17,765 nt of DNA, from positions 1 to 17,765 of the forward strand of contig DATAYF010000092.1 of assembly GCA_036272735.1 (NCBI GenBank), in the 5' to 3' direction. Source of the DNA: DATAYF01 sp036272735. Lineage in GTDB: Bacteria; Chloroflexota; Ktedonobacteria; Ktedonobacterales; Ktedonobacteraceae. Made by a program: the position numbers and the translations under genes. The notes under the pieces are model-generated. The model ran no database searches. It saw only the letters and a list, made by a program, of their open reading frames with translations, and was not told the origin of the DNA. Shown one piece after another: positions 1 to 6,850 of the stretch (the stretch's first letter is position 1; every line of letters starts with the position of its first letter).

Positions 1-276
1 AAAACCACAGAAATGTGGAGGGATCGAGAGATACGGGAACACAACTCTGTTTTCAGAGAAGAAACCAGAGCCAGGACCGGAGGAAAGATATTATTGATGG
101 GGATACTAGCGGAATAACGTCCAGGTCATGAGAAGAAAGCCTTTCATTACTGTTAAGAAACGTTTACAATAGGCGGGCAAGAAAGCCCCGAGCATTCATG
201 TCGGGGATGAATGGCCGTTCCTTCTGGGGGAGGGGAGGAGACGATGGTCTGCTTGAGGAAGTACGAAAAGCTTGAC
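1..276 (+). other. Possible right-end remnant of an IS200/IS605 (TnpB-type) element
   Basis: Frame 1 is open from the window edge to a TAA at 112-114, about 37 codons rich in Arg, Glu and Gly, which could be the C-terminus of a larger protein beginning outside the window. About 70 bases later comes a short GC hairpin, CCCCGA (186-191) with TCGGGG (201-206), followed by GATGAATGGCC. As I recall, a GCCCCG...CGGGG hairpin just after tnpB is usual at the right end of IS200/IS605 elements, where the omegaRNA scaffold lies. The visible peptide has no diagnostic TnpB motif, so this is a weak call. The stretch contains no other recognisable gene and ends where the IS982-type inverted repeat begins. 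Confidence 0.35.
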
Positions 277-295
277 AACCTGAGTTCTGGATAAG
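277..295 (+). repeat. IS982-type terminal inverted repeat, left copy
   Basis: AACCTGAGTTCTGGATAAG, pointing inward, ends 9 bases from the transposase stop codon (305-307). It matches 2745-2763 in inverted orientation over all 19 bases, and the match stops at once on both sides (C276 against A2764, and G296 against T2744). Confidence 0.8.
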
Positions 296-304
296 GAAAG
301 AGGC

Positions 305-1174
305 TCACACGGTCAACCGAGCGAGCTGGTCCAGATGCAAGGAGGGCTTTGTGGGCTGGTGGCAGTACGCACAGAGGCCCGCGAGCAAGTGAACAACAAA
401 ATTAGTGGGACTTCTATGGCGAGAATGCTCAATCTGGGAAATGTTCTTGAGCTGATCGATGATGGTCTCAATGATGGCTCGTTTGCGGACCAGGAGCTTG
501 TCAGAGAGATGCATCAAGCGATTGGACATGTTCTTGCGCAACCGCGTGATCAGATGAAGCCCCTGCTCAAAAAGCAATTGCGTCAGAGAAGCCGAGATGT
601 ACCCGCGATCGCCAATGAGCTTACCACGCAGATGCTTGACCAGGAAAGGTACGGGACGCCGATCATCCACGTTTCCCGGCGTCAAACAGCAGGCGAGCAG
701 ATCTCCCTGGTCATTGACCGCCAAATGCAATTTGAAGCCAAAGAACCAGCCCACGGAGGTCTTGCCACGGGCCGCCTCTCCGGCAAACACGCGGTGCTGA
801 CTGATGCGTTTGGGATGGCAAACTGCAAGTGCGGTCGAGTCGATGAAACTGATACCTGTACACGCTCCGTAGTGGCTATTGAGGTACGCAAGCATAGGTA
901 TGAGCATGTGCGGAATGAGTCCGACAAACCGCTGGTAGCTCACCTGGTGTGGAAACTCGCCAGTGAGATGGATTTGGACATACTCGGTGTAGTTGGCTTT
1001 GAACGTTCGGTACTGCGACTGATGAAAAGAGATGAGAATGGTCATGATCTCACTCGGATGCATGGTTCCCGCTCGCTGGCGCTGCTTGCCATTCTCAACT
1101 TGGGTTTGCTGCCACTGTGGGGCAAAACGCATCCAGAAATCATCGACAGCACAGAATAATTCGAGTAAACTCAT
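305..1174 (-). CDS. IS982 family transposase
   Basis: This DDE transposase of 289 residues has the usual length for IS982. It would cut and join element ends using a DDE triad. Visible family signatures are FIDSTALAVCH with D112, the block GKTSVGWFFGFKLHLAVND, LTPGNVDDR, KLIGDRGYIS with D189, and KRAIIETIIDQLKNISQIEHSRHRS with E236, so the catalytic core looks complete. The ATG at 1172-1174 has a strong Shine-Dalgarno AGGAGGT (complement of 1183-1189) 8 bases upstream, which supports the start. The stop is 9 bases inside a 19-bp terminal repeat. The matching repeat expected within about 100 bp of the start codon is not there; it lies at 2745-2763. The gene therefore appears intact, but its promoter-side end is displaced or has been replaced. 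Confidence 0.95.
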   Translation of the reverse strand: MSLLELFCAVDDFWMRFAPQWQQTQVENGKQRQRAGTMHPSEIMTILISFHQSQYRTFKANYTEYVQIHLTGEFPHQVSYQRFVGLIPHMLIPMLAYLNSHYGACTGISFIDSTALAVCHPKRISQHRVFAGEAARGKTSVGWFFGFKLHLAVNDQGDLLACCLTPGNVDDRRPVPFLVKHLRGKLIGDRGYISASLTQLLFEQGLHLITRLRKNMSNRLMHLSDKLLVRKRAIIETIIDQLKNISQIEHSRHRSPTNFVVHLLAGLCAYCHQPTKPSLHLDQLARLTV

Positions 1175-1294
1175 GGTTAGATACCTCCTGAGGGCGATCG
1201 AAGACGAGGTAGCCCTCTCACCATTCGATCAAGACGGTAGTGGCTTCTGGCCCGTCTCCATCTATCCAGATACGTCGCTTTCCTCTCTTCAACG

Positions 1295-1411
1295 ATGCCC
1301 CCTGATCCGGCGCAGCGTCGCCACAACATTATGCAGCTCCATGCGGAAGGAGAGTCTGTGGCCTCCATCGCCGAGTATGTGCAGGTGAGCAAACAGACAG
1401 TGCAGAAGGAC
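1295..1411 (+). pseudogene. Helix-turn-helix remnant of a transposase-like protein
   Basis: Codons from ATG 1295 give MPPDPAQRRHNIMQLHAEG followed by SVASIAEYVQVSKQTVQKD. This is a compact helix-turn-helix like the N-terminal domain of IS630/IS481-type transposases and Mu-type DNA-binding domains. It runs in frame, without a stop, into the DUF1801 gene at 1436, although the two domains are not a known pair. The simplest reading is a decayed transposase 5' fragment fused by rearrangement to the DUF1801 start region. It may supply transcription to that gene. No transposase catalytic domain follows, so it should not be functional alone. Confidence 0.45.
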
Positions 1412-1435
1412 GGTGATTCGTGGTATGATCAGAGC

Positions 1436-1831
1436 ATGAGTACCTACCAGATTGACCCCCGCATTGATGACTACCTTCAGACGCTCCCTGCCTGGCAGCA
1501 AGAGATCTGCCGCCAGGTGCGAGATCTGGTGCATGCCGCCGACCCGGAGGTAACCGAGACGATCAAACGCACCAAATTGCCCTACTTTACACTGGGCGGC
1601 AACATCTGCGCGCTCTTGGGAGCGAAGGATCATCTCAATATTTTCATCTACGACCCTCTCGCCCCCGATCCAGAGGGCATGATCAACCAGGGACAAGGGA
1701 ATCTGACGGCACGGGCGATTCAAGTTCGTCAAGGCGAAACCATCAACAAGGACGCCCTTTTGAAGCTCTTTCAAGCCGTGATCGCCAATAACCGGGCAGG
1801 CGGGTGGCGCAAGCTCAAAGGAAGTCATTAG
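1436..1831 (+). CDS. DUF1801 domain-containing protein
   Basis: The gene encodes 131 residues from ATG 1436. The same frame is open back to ATG 1295, but those extra 47 residues are an unrelated HTH-like piece, so I chose the start where DUF1801 homology begins (IDPRIDDYLQTLPAWQQEICRQVRDLVHAADPEVTETIKR). The small alpha/beta fold continues through LPYFTLGGNICALLGAKDHLNIFIYD and ends in ETINKDALLKLFQAVIANNRAGGWRKLK, a familiar C-terminus of this family (YdhG/YyaQ-like, function unsettled). No good ribosome-binding site precedes 1436, so translation from 1295 as a fusion cannot be excluded. It converges on the DUF1761 gene and lies inside the segment bounded by the 19-bp repeats. Its function is unknown. 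Confidence 0.8.
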   Translation: MSTYQIDPRIDDYLQTLPAWQQEICRQVRDLVHAADPEVTETIKRTKLPYFTLGGNICALLGAKDHLNIFIYDPLAPDPEGMINQGQGNLTARAIQVRQGETINKDALLKLFQAVIANNRAGGWRKLKGSH

Positions 1832-1973
1832 CAATCTTCGGCCTGTTATCTTCTGTTGAAAATAGCACAAGCATTCGGGTGGCGCGTCACAGAGAAGAGA
1901 GACGAACCCACCAGGATATCTGCGGGACAACCGGCCATGTGAGAGGCGCGGATTGACACGTTCTCAGCTTCTT

Positions 1974-2369
1974 CTAGCGCCACACACCCACAAGAACAGA
2001 GATGATGATGAGTTTCACGAGCCAGTCACCGGCATGGATGACGGCTAACTTCCATGGGACCTTTTCCCACACCATGGAACCGACCCATTGCATGGCTGAA
2101 AGTCCAATCCAGAGCAAGACGCCAATCAAGACCGCACCCAGCCAGTCAACTTTCCCCAGACGCCCAATGAAGTAGGCGAGCACCAAAGCGATGAGAAGGT
2201 GTTGGGCGATCACAAAGAGCATCTTCCATGGCTGCCGTTTCTGTAAGCCTTCGGCAAAAGCTGGGCTGACTGTCGCCAGTTCCTTGCCCAGGACGATGTA
2301 CCAGGCTGAACTCGCTACAAAGGCCACAAGAGCTGCCACAACGATGGCCCATACGTTGATTGCAGGCAT
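1974..2369 (-). CDS. DUF1761 family membrane protein
   Basis: This small integral membrane protein of 131 residues has four predicted transmembrane helices, at about 6-27 (WAIVVAALVAFVASSAWYIVL), 48-70, 76-97 and 107-129. The pattern of an N-terminal helix with a WYIVLGK end and a later helix containing SAMQWVGSMVWEK matches DUF1761, a family without an established function. The start ATG (2367-2369) is supported by GGAGGG about 6 bases upstream. The gene converges on the DUF1801 gene with about 140 bases between their stops. It lies inside the IR-bounded segment, so it may be an accessory passenger, but nothing in it suggests mobility by itself. Confidence 0.85.
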   Translation of the reverse strand: MPAINVWAIVVAALVAFVASSAWYIVLGKELATVSPAFAEGLQKRQPWKMLFVIAQHLLIALVLAYFIGRLGKVDWLGAVLIGVLLWIGLSAMQWVGSMVWEKVPWKLAVIHAGDWLVKLIIISVLVGVWR

Positions 2370-2744
2370 ATTTGCCCTCCTTCAGTATTGCTTGCGATTT
2401 GCAAGTAGAAAGAGGATACCACAAGTCGATTAGGAAAACTTCTCGTAGCTTGCTCTCATACGAACGACACCAGGATTCATGCACCCATGGAGCAGTTCTG
2501 CCGGATCTCACACAAGCCGCGATGCCAAGGTGCTCGGGTGTTCTGGCAGGCGCCTTGCTCGGTTTTTTTTGCCCAATTTGAGTACTCACACCTTTCAAGC
2601 ATCATACGACGAGGTGTCCATGCACAAAACTGGTGACATTCTTATCATCAAACACATCTGCAGGAACAAGAGGTGTGATCAGAAAAGCTACATGCGGACT
2701 GAGAGGGTTCATTTCTCCCATCTTACCTCATCTTGGAGATATCT
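2370..2744. other. Non-coding stretch between the DUF1761 gene and the right inverted repeat
   Basis: This stretch of about 375 bases has no convincing gene. It contains the DUF1761 ribosome-binding site at its left end, a plus-strand intrinsic-terminator-like hairpin at 2526-2570, and then about 170 bases in which I see only short shadow reading frames. The minus-strand frame starting at 2712 is open for 36 codons behind a GGGAG but resembles nothing I know. Confidence 0.6.
2526..2570 (+). terminator. Orphan intrinsic terminator
   Basis: CAAGGTGC (2526-2533) pairs with GCGCCTTG (2550-2557), giving 8 bp including one G-T pair. The loop is 16 nt, and five bases after the stem comes an uninterrupted run of eight T (2563-2570). 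The polarity is plus strand, but the nearest plus-strand gene upstream is DUF1801, ending at 1831 with a minus-strand gene between. It may end a lost gene or a small RNA, or act as an attenuator. Confidence 0.55.
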
Positions 2745-2763
2745 CTTATCCAGAACTCAGGTT
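2745..2763 (-). repeat. IS982-type terminal inverted repeat, right copy
   Basis: Reading CTTATCCAGAACTCAGGTT, this is the exact reverse complement of 277-295. It sits 11 bases downstream of the SDR stop codon (2775-2777), just outside that intact gene, in the usual position of an insertion between genes. The sequence inward of it does not resemble the region upstream of the transposase at 1175-1300. Confidence 0.75.
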
Positions 2764-2774
2764 ATAGTGGGAAA

Positions 2775-3560
2775 TCATGCCTGCGATTTGAGGACTTCGT
2801 GAGTGCGCAGCGAAGATTGCTTGATATTGGCTGTTATACCGCGGTCAGCCGCGATTTCTGATCCCACGACAAAGGAGGAGTCAGAGGAGGCGAGGAAGAG
2901 TGCGACTTTGGCTACTTCCTCAGGGCGACCCATACGCTGAATTGGCGATGGTCCAATAATCGACTGTTTGTGAGCCTGGATGGCCTCTGGCGAATTTAAG
3001 ATTGGAGTATCGGTTGGACCGATCACAATCGTGTTGACGCGGATGCCACGACTAATGAGTTCAGCAGAGAGCGTGCGTGCGAGAGAATGAACCGCAGCTT
3101 TGCTGGCCGAGTATACAGAACTCCCGACTATACCTACCAGAGCATTAAGCGAGTCATTGATAATAATAGAAGCCTGATTATTGAGCAAAGGCAAAGCTTT
3201 CTGAATGGTGAAATACGCACCTTTAAAGTTGGTATTTATTATCGCATCGAACGTCGCTTCATCGGTTGCCTCTAAAGGTTTACTGTCGACAATCCCGGCG
3301 TTGACAAACAGGATGTCCAGCTTGCCAAAGGCTCCCTGCGCACGAGCCATTAACTCGTCAATATCGCTGAGTTTGGTGATATCTGATGGGACTGCCAGAA
3401 CATCCGAACCTAGTTGGTTGGCGACCGCTTCGAGCTTCTCACGATTTCGTCCTGAAAGGACGACCCTGGCTCCTTGCGCGTGAAATTCTCTGGCAGTTGC
3501 CAGCCCAATGCCGCTATTTCTGCCTGTAATTAAGGCGACTTTCCCTTGAAGTGTACTCAT
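2775..3560 (-). CDS. SDR family oxidoreductase
   Basis: A classical short-chain dehydrogenase/reductase of 261 residues, likely cytosolic and NAD(P)-dependent, with unknown substrate. It has the Rossmann motif TGRNSGIG (residues 12-19), NAG at 87-89, the catalytic tetrad N111, S137, Y150 and K154 (VYSASK), and the C-terminal RMGRPEEVAKVALFLASSDSSFVVG block. I chose ATG 3558-3560, with AAAGG a few bases upstream and the fold starting directly after it. An in-frame upstream ATG at 3605 would add 15 unrelated residues. The usual VDGG near the C-terminus reads AADRG and is followed by about 20 extra residues. The upstream neighbour on the same strand is a TetR regulator with a palindrome between the two genes, so control by that TetR protein is likely. 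Confidence 0.93.
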   Translation of the reverse strand: MSTLQGKVALITGRNSGIGLATAREFHAQGARVVLSGRNREKLEAVANQLGSDVLAVPSDITKLSDIDELMARAQGAFGKLDILFVNAGIVDSKPLEATDEATFDAIINTNFKGAYFTIQKALPLLNNQASIIINDSLNALVGIVGSSVYSASKAAVHSLARTLSAELISRGIRVNTIVIGPTDTPILNSPEAIQAHKQSIIGPSPIQRMGRPEEVAKVALFLASSDSSFVVGSEIAADRGITANIKQSSLRTHEVLKSQA

Positions 3561-3658
3561 AGAACCTTTCCCTTTCGATGACCGAAAAACGAGCAAGGAT
3601 ATCAACCTGGCGCGAGGACGGCCTATCCACTGCCCAGAACGCCTCGCTCGGGATCGCC

Positions 3659-3690
3659 CGTAATTCTTGAACGATCATTCAAGAATTACG
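3659..3690. promoter_or_regulatory. Perfect palindrome, likely TetR operator of the SDR gene
   Basis: CGTAATTCTTGAA (3659-3671) and TTCAAGAATTACG (3678-3690) are perfect 13-bp inverted arms around a 6-bp centre, CGATCA. The core TTGAACGATCATTCAA resembles common TetR-family operators. It lies between the tetR stop and the SDR start, about 100 bp upstream of the SDR ATG. A run of nine A (3692-3700) abuts it on the plus strand, so the T-run seen in the minus direction comes before the hairpin. An intrinsic terminator for tetR is therefore unlikely. Confidence 0.6.
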
Positions 3691-3702
3691 GTTAAAAAAA
3701 AA

Positions 3703-4284
3703 TTAGGAGAGCACCGACAGCGTTGTGGTCACGATATCCTCGAGCACATGACGATCAGGATTTGCGCGCGAAAGCACACGCAGACCCAGGTATGCATTCA
3801 ACAAGAAGTGCGCCAATTGGTGAGGATCGCGCGTCCAGGGAAGCTTACCCGCAGCCTGTGCTTTGATCAAGACATGATAGAACGCTTCCCTGGTTTCGTC
3901 GAGTCCAGCCTGAACTCTCTGCGCAACCTCTGGATCATGCGGTGCCATCTCCAGGGCAGCATTTACCATAAAGCAGCCGCGATGCTCAGGATCAGCAAGC
4001 GCCTCCTCGATGAGTGCCTGAAAAAAGCCTTGCAAAATCTCTTGAAGCGATCCTGATTGGTGCCGTAACATGGTAAGTTTTTCTCGGCCTGTCAGACGAT
4101 AGCGATCAAAGGCAGCGAGATATAAAGAGTGTTTGTCTCTAAAAGTGTCATAGAGACTTCCACGGCCAATGCCTGTACATTGAATGATATCTTCAATGGA
4201 TGACCCCTCATAGCCCTGTTTCCAGAATAGATACATTGCCTTCTCAAGAGCCTGATCTGGAAGAAATTCTTTCTGTCGTGCCAT
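3703..4284 (-). CDS. TetR/AcrR family transcriptional regulator
   Basis: A one-component regulator of 193 residues, typical TetR length. The N-terminal HTH covers about residues 11-56: ALEKAMYLFWKQGYEGSSI, then EDIIQCTGIGRGSLYDTFRDKHSLYLAAFD. The rest is the variable helical ligand-binding and dimerisation domain, with HRGCFMVNAALE at about 101-112. The HTH type and that motif resemble AcrR/ComR-like regulators that control an adjacent oxidoreductase; the ligand cannot be read from sequence. The start ATG (4282-4284) has AAAGGAG about 14 bases upstream, a rather long spacing. It has its own TTGACT/TATAGT promoter and is followed on the same strand by the SDR gene, its most likely target. Confidence 0.93.
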   Translation of the reverse strand: MARQKEFLPDQALEKAMYLFWKQGYEGSSIEDIIQCTGIGRGSLYDTFRDKHSLYLAAFDRYRLTGREKLTMLRHQSGSLQEILQGFFQALIEEALADPEHRGCFMVNAALEMAPHDPEVAQRVQAGLDETREAFYHVLIKAQAAGKLPWTRDPHQLAHFLLNAYLGLRVLSRANPDRHVLEDIVTTTLSVLS

Positions 4285-4315
4285 ACGTGCTGGGTGTTTC
4301 TCCTTTCAGAAATAG

Positions 4316-4345
4316 ACTATACCTCATTCTGGAATGTAAAGTCAA
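4316..4345 (-). promoter_or_regulatory. Promoter of the tetR gene with inverted repeat in the spacer
   Basis: Read on the minus strand, TTGACT (complement of 4340-4345) and TATAGT (complement of 4316-4321) are separated by 18 bp. The spacer holds CATTC-CA-GAATG, a perfect 5-bp inverted repeat suited to repressor binding and autoregulation. It shares the half-site word GAATGA with the palindrome upstream of the SDR gene. Confidence 0.6.
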
Positions 4346-4360
4346 GAAAAAGGTGATGCG

Positions 4361-4435
4361 AAAAAGCGAGCTCTAAGCCCCTGGCTCAGGAACATAGGCA
4401 AGAAGGATGGATACCTCGAGCCTGGATGCTTAGAG
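4361..4435 (-). terminator. Terminator of the sugar-use operon, overlapping the GH3 stop codon
   Basis: The arms CTCTAAGC (4371-4378) and GCTTAGAG (4428-4435) extend inward through CC/GG and GGCTC (4383-4387) with GAGCC (4418-4422). This makes about 15 bp with two mismatches and a bulge around a 30-nt loop. In the minus direction the stem is followed by CTCGCTTTTT (A-run at 4361-4365 on plus). The first arm includes the GH3 TAA (4430-4432), so the stem overlaps the coding end. Confidence 0.6.
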
Positions 4436-6787
4436 AATGTCTACGGTTGTGCTCACGATCTCGCGTTGCTGGTACGCGAGGACCTCGCCACCAAGGGTGA
4501 TGGTCTGTTCGGCTCGTATGTCGGCTGAGGAGGCACCAACCCTGAAGCTAAACGCTCCTGGTTCGGCGACGAAACGCATAGAGGGATCATAGAAGGCGAG
4601 TCGCGACGGATGGACCGTGAAGATGACTTTGCGTGTCTGGTTCGGCGCGAGCGAGACGCGAGCGAAGCCGAGCAAAATATGATTGGGACGTGCAACGGAT
4701 GCAACCAGATCACGGCAATAAAGTTGGACGATCTCGTCGCCCGCGCGCTCGCCTGTGTTGCGTATCTCCAGTGATACCTCAATGGGATCTGTGATACTCT
4801 GCGCCTGCACGGTTAGTTCGCGGTAAGCAAACGTTGTGTAGCTCAATCCATGGCCGAAGGCGAACAGCGGCGAAGTTGGCGCGTCGATGTATCCGTCGAA
4901 GAACATCGTGCGGTCGCCCCCGGCGCGGGTTCCGGCATAGTTTGGCACCTGTCCGACCACACGTGGCATACTGACGGGTAGGCGTCCGCTCGGATTAGCC
5001 TTCCCTGTCAGCACATCGGACAGGCCATTGCCACCTTCCTCCCCGGCTGGAAATAGCTGGAGCAGCGCATTGGCCTGGTGCGCGACCGCAGCCAGGGTGT
5101 GGATGCGCCCGCTGAGTACGACGACGACCAGAGGCGTACCACTGGCGGTGAGGGCTTCAATCAGCTCTGGCTGCACGCCAGTGAGGTCAAGGTTGGTTGC
5201 ATCGTTGGCCTCGCCTGTTGTAACCGGGCGTAGCAGGCCACTTTTCCCTGCGACCACAACCACGGCCACATCGGCATCACGTGCTACCTGCACGGCAGCG
5301 GCGAAACCAGAACGATCATCGCCCAGGACCTCGCAGCCTTTTGCATATTGTATCTCGACATCTTGCCCCAGTGCTGCATGCAGGCCTGCCAGCGGAGTTA
5401 CATGCGGTGTGTAGTATGGACCGGGCGCGTACCTCCCGCTCGCCTGTGGGACGGTGAGTCCGGTGGCTTCAATGTTCTGCGGAGACGCGTAGAGCAGTTC
5501 CAGGTGGGCCGGGTAGTGGTAATCGCCTTGCAAAAGACGTTCATCGTCTGCGCCGGGACCGATGACCGCGAGGCGTTTGACGGTAGGAGCGAGTGGAAGC
5601 ACGCCGTCATTTTTGAGCAGAATTGTCGCCTCGGTGACCACCTTGCGGGCCAGTGCGCGCTGATCAGTAGTCTGGAACGCTACACTGGTGGCTTCCGGGT
5701 CAACGTAGGGATGCTCGAAGAGGCCAAGCTGGAACTTGAGCCGCAACACGCGACGAACTGCTGTGTCAATAAGCTCCTGTGGCAATCGTCCGGCCTCGAT
5801 CTCCGCTCTGAGCGGTGCTCCATAGCAATCGATGGCGGGCAACTCCATGTCGAGTCCCGCCTGCAACGCCAGGCGGGCGGCCTCTCCTTGCGTCGCAGCG
5901 ACCCGGTGATGGTTCATAAGCATGTCGACGGAGGCGTAGTCGGCAACAACGGTTCCCTTGAAACCGAGTTCATCGCGCAATAGACCGGTCAGAATGGCGG
6001 GACTGCCCGCGCAGGGAAGACCATCGACGGAGGCGTACGAGTTCATAATTGTCGCGAGCCCGGCGTTTCTTATGACAGCCGCAAAAGGCTCGGCGTAGAC
6101 CTCACGCAACTCTCGTGGTCCAAGCTGAACTGGTGCCCAGTTGCGCCCACCCTCTGACATAGCGTAGCCAAGGAAGTGTTTGCCGGTCGCGGCCACGCCG
6201 TGAGCGAGGTCGTCGCTTTGTAAGCCCTGGACGTACGCGGTTCCGATTGTGCCGATCAGCATCGGGTCCTCTCCATACGTCTCTTCCACGCGTCCCCAGC
6301 GTGGGTCACGCGCGACATCGAGAACTGGAGCAAGCGCGTGCCGGGCACCGACTGCCAGCATCTGGGTGCGGATCACCTCCGCAACCTGTTTGACGAGTTC
6401 CGGGTTCCAGGTTGCGGCCAGTGCAATGCCCTGAGGAAAGACGGTTGCATCGCGATGGCAGAAGCCCCCGGTCGCTTCCTCGTGTACGATGAGGGGGATA
6501 CCCAGTCTGGTTCGTTCGATAGCAATCTTTTGCAGCGCATTCATGAACTCGGCGCTCTCGCGTGGGTGCAGACCGGTCGCGGCACCGATACGAGTGATCT
6601 GTCCGATACCGTGTGGTATCTTCTCGGCCACGATTTCAGGATCGAAAGTTCCTGTGCTGACAAATGCGGTGCTCCAATAGCAGCCAAGCTGAGCGAGCTT
6701 CTCGTCCATATTCATGAGGGCAAGCAGATTTTCAACCCGGTCCTCGATGGAGGCCTGTGGGTCACGATAGGATACGGTAGTGTCCAT
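4430..6787 (-). CDS. Glycoside hydrolase family 3 beta-glucosidase/beta-xylosidase
   Basis: A GH3 enzyme of 785 residues that should hydrolyse terminal beta-linked glucose or xylose by a retaining mechanism. The N-terminal TIM barrel includes LGIPLIVHEEATGGF, DPRWGRVEETYGEDP (about 161-175) and GKHFLGY (K203, H204). The nucleophile is D283 in TVVADYASVDML. The second alpha/beta domain begins around ATILLKNDGVLPL and includes DVAVVVVAGKSG. A C-terminal fibronectin III-like domain starts near FGHGLSYTTF. The general acid/base Glu varies in this family and I do not assign it. There is no signal peptide, so the enzyme should act on imported substrate. It is the last gene of the operon, 63 bp after the second permease, and is followed by a terminator. 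Exact sugar specificity is not readable. Confidence 0.95.
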   Translation of the reverse strand: MDTTVSYRDPQASIEDRVENLLALMNMDEKLAQLGCYWSTAFVSTGTFDPEIVAEKIPHGIGQITRIGAATGLHPRESAEFMNALQKIAIERTRLGIPLIVHEEATGGFCHRDATVFPQGIALAATWNPELVKQVAEVIRTQMLAVGARHALAPVLDVARDPRWGRVEETYGEDPMLIGTIGTAYVQGLQSDDLAHGVAATGKHFLGYAMSEGGRNWAPVQLGPRELREVYAEPFAAVIRNAGLATIMNSYASVDGLPCAGSPAILTGLLRDELGFKGTVVADYASVDMLMNHHRVAATQGEAARLALQAGLDMELPAIDCYGAPLRAEIEAGRLPQELIDTAVRRVLRLKFQLGLFEHPYVDPEATSVAFQTTDQRALARKVVTEATILLKNDGVLPLAPTVKRLAVIGPGADDERLLQGDYHYPAHLELLYASPQNIEATGLTVPQASGRYAPGPYYTPHVTPLAGLHAALGQDVEIQYAKGCEVLGDDRSGFAAAVQVARDADVAVVVVAGKSGLLRPVTTGEANDATNLDLTGVQPELIEALTASGTPLVVVVLSGRIHTLAAVAHQANALLQLFPAGEEGGNGLSDVLTGKANPSGRLPVSMPRVVGQVPNYAGTRAGGDRTMFFDGYIDAPTSPLFAFGHGLSYTTFAYRELTVQAQSITDPIEVSLEIRNTGERAGDEIVQLYCRDLVASVARPNHILLGFARVSLAPNQTRKVIFTVHPSRLAFYDPSMRFVAEPGAFSFRVGASSADIRAEQTITLGGEVLAYQQREIVSTTVDIL

Positions 6788-6850
6788 GGTGTTTTGCGTT
6801 TCTTCTTTCTATCTTGCAGCCGTTAGGAAAATCGTGTCAGTATCAGCGAG

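Larger units (their letters stand above)
277..2763. mobile_element. IR-bounded segment: IS982 transposase plus passenger genes
   Basis: The 19-mer AACCTGAGTTCTGGATAAG at 277-295 recurs as its exact reverse complement at 2745-2763. The left copy lies 9 bases beyond the transposase stop codon, where an IS982 terminal repeat is expected. The right copy is not near the transposase start. It lies about 1.57 kb further, beyond the DUF1801 and DUF1761 genes. Read literally, the ends define a 2487-bp unit, against about 1 kb for a normal IS982 element. No clear target duplication is visible (AGCTTGAC before the left end, ATAGTGGG after the right end). It may be an IS carrying passengers, or the remains of two IS copies after a deletion. 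Confidence 0.55.

Noticed and set aside
335..1159. 274-codon plus-strand frame opposite the IS982 transposase
   Set aside because: It is antisense to a clear transposase with all catalytic motifs and has no recognisable domain, so it is a shadow.
1289..1930. 213-codon minus-strand frame opposite the DUF1801 gene
   Set aside because: The plus strand encodes a recognisable family in the same region; the minus frame has no family features.
2605..2712. 36-codon minus-strand frame behind a GGGAG next to the right inverted repeat
   Set aside because: It matches nothing recognisable and does not resemble the start of the IS982 transposase; likely chance.
3659..3700. Palindrome plus A-run considered as an intrinsic terminator
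   Set aside because: For tetR transcription the T-run comes before the stem, and for plus-strand transcription the stem is followed by A, not T. An operator fits better.
5348..5983. 211-codon plus-strand frame inside the GH3 gene
   Set aside because: It is antisense to a complete GH3 enzyme and lacks domain features or a ribosome-binding site.
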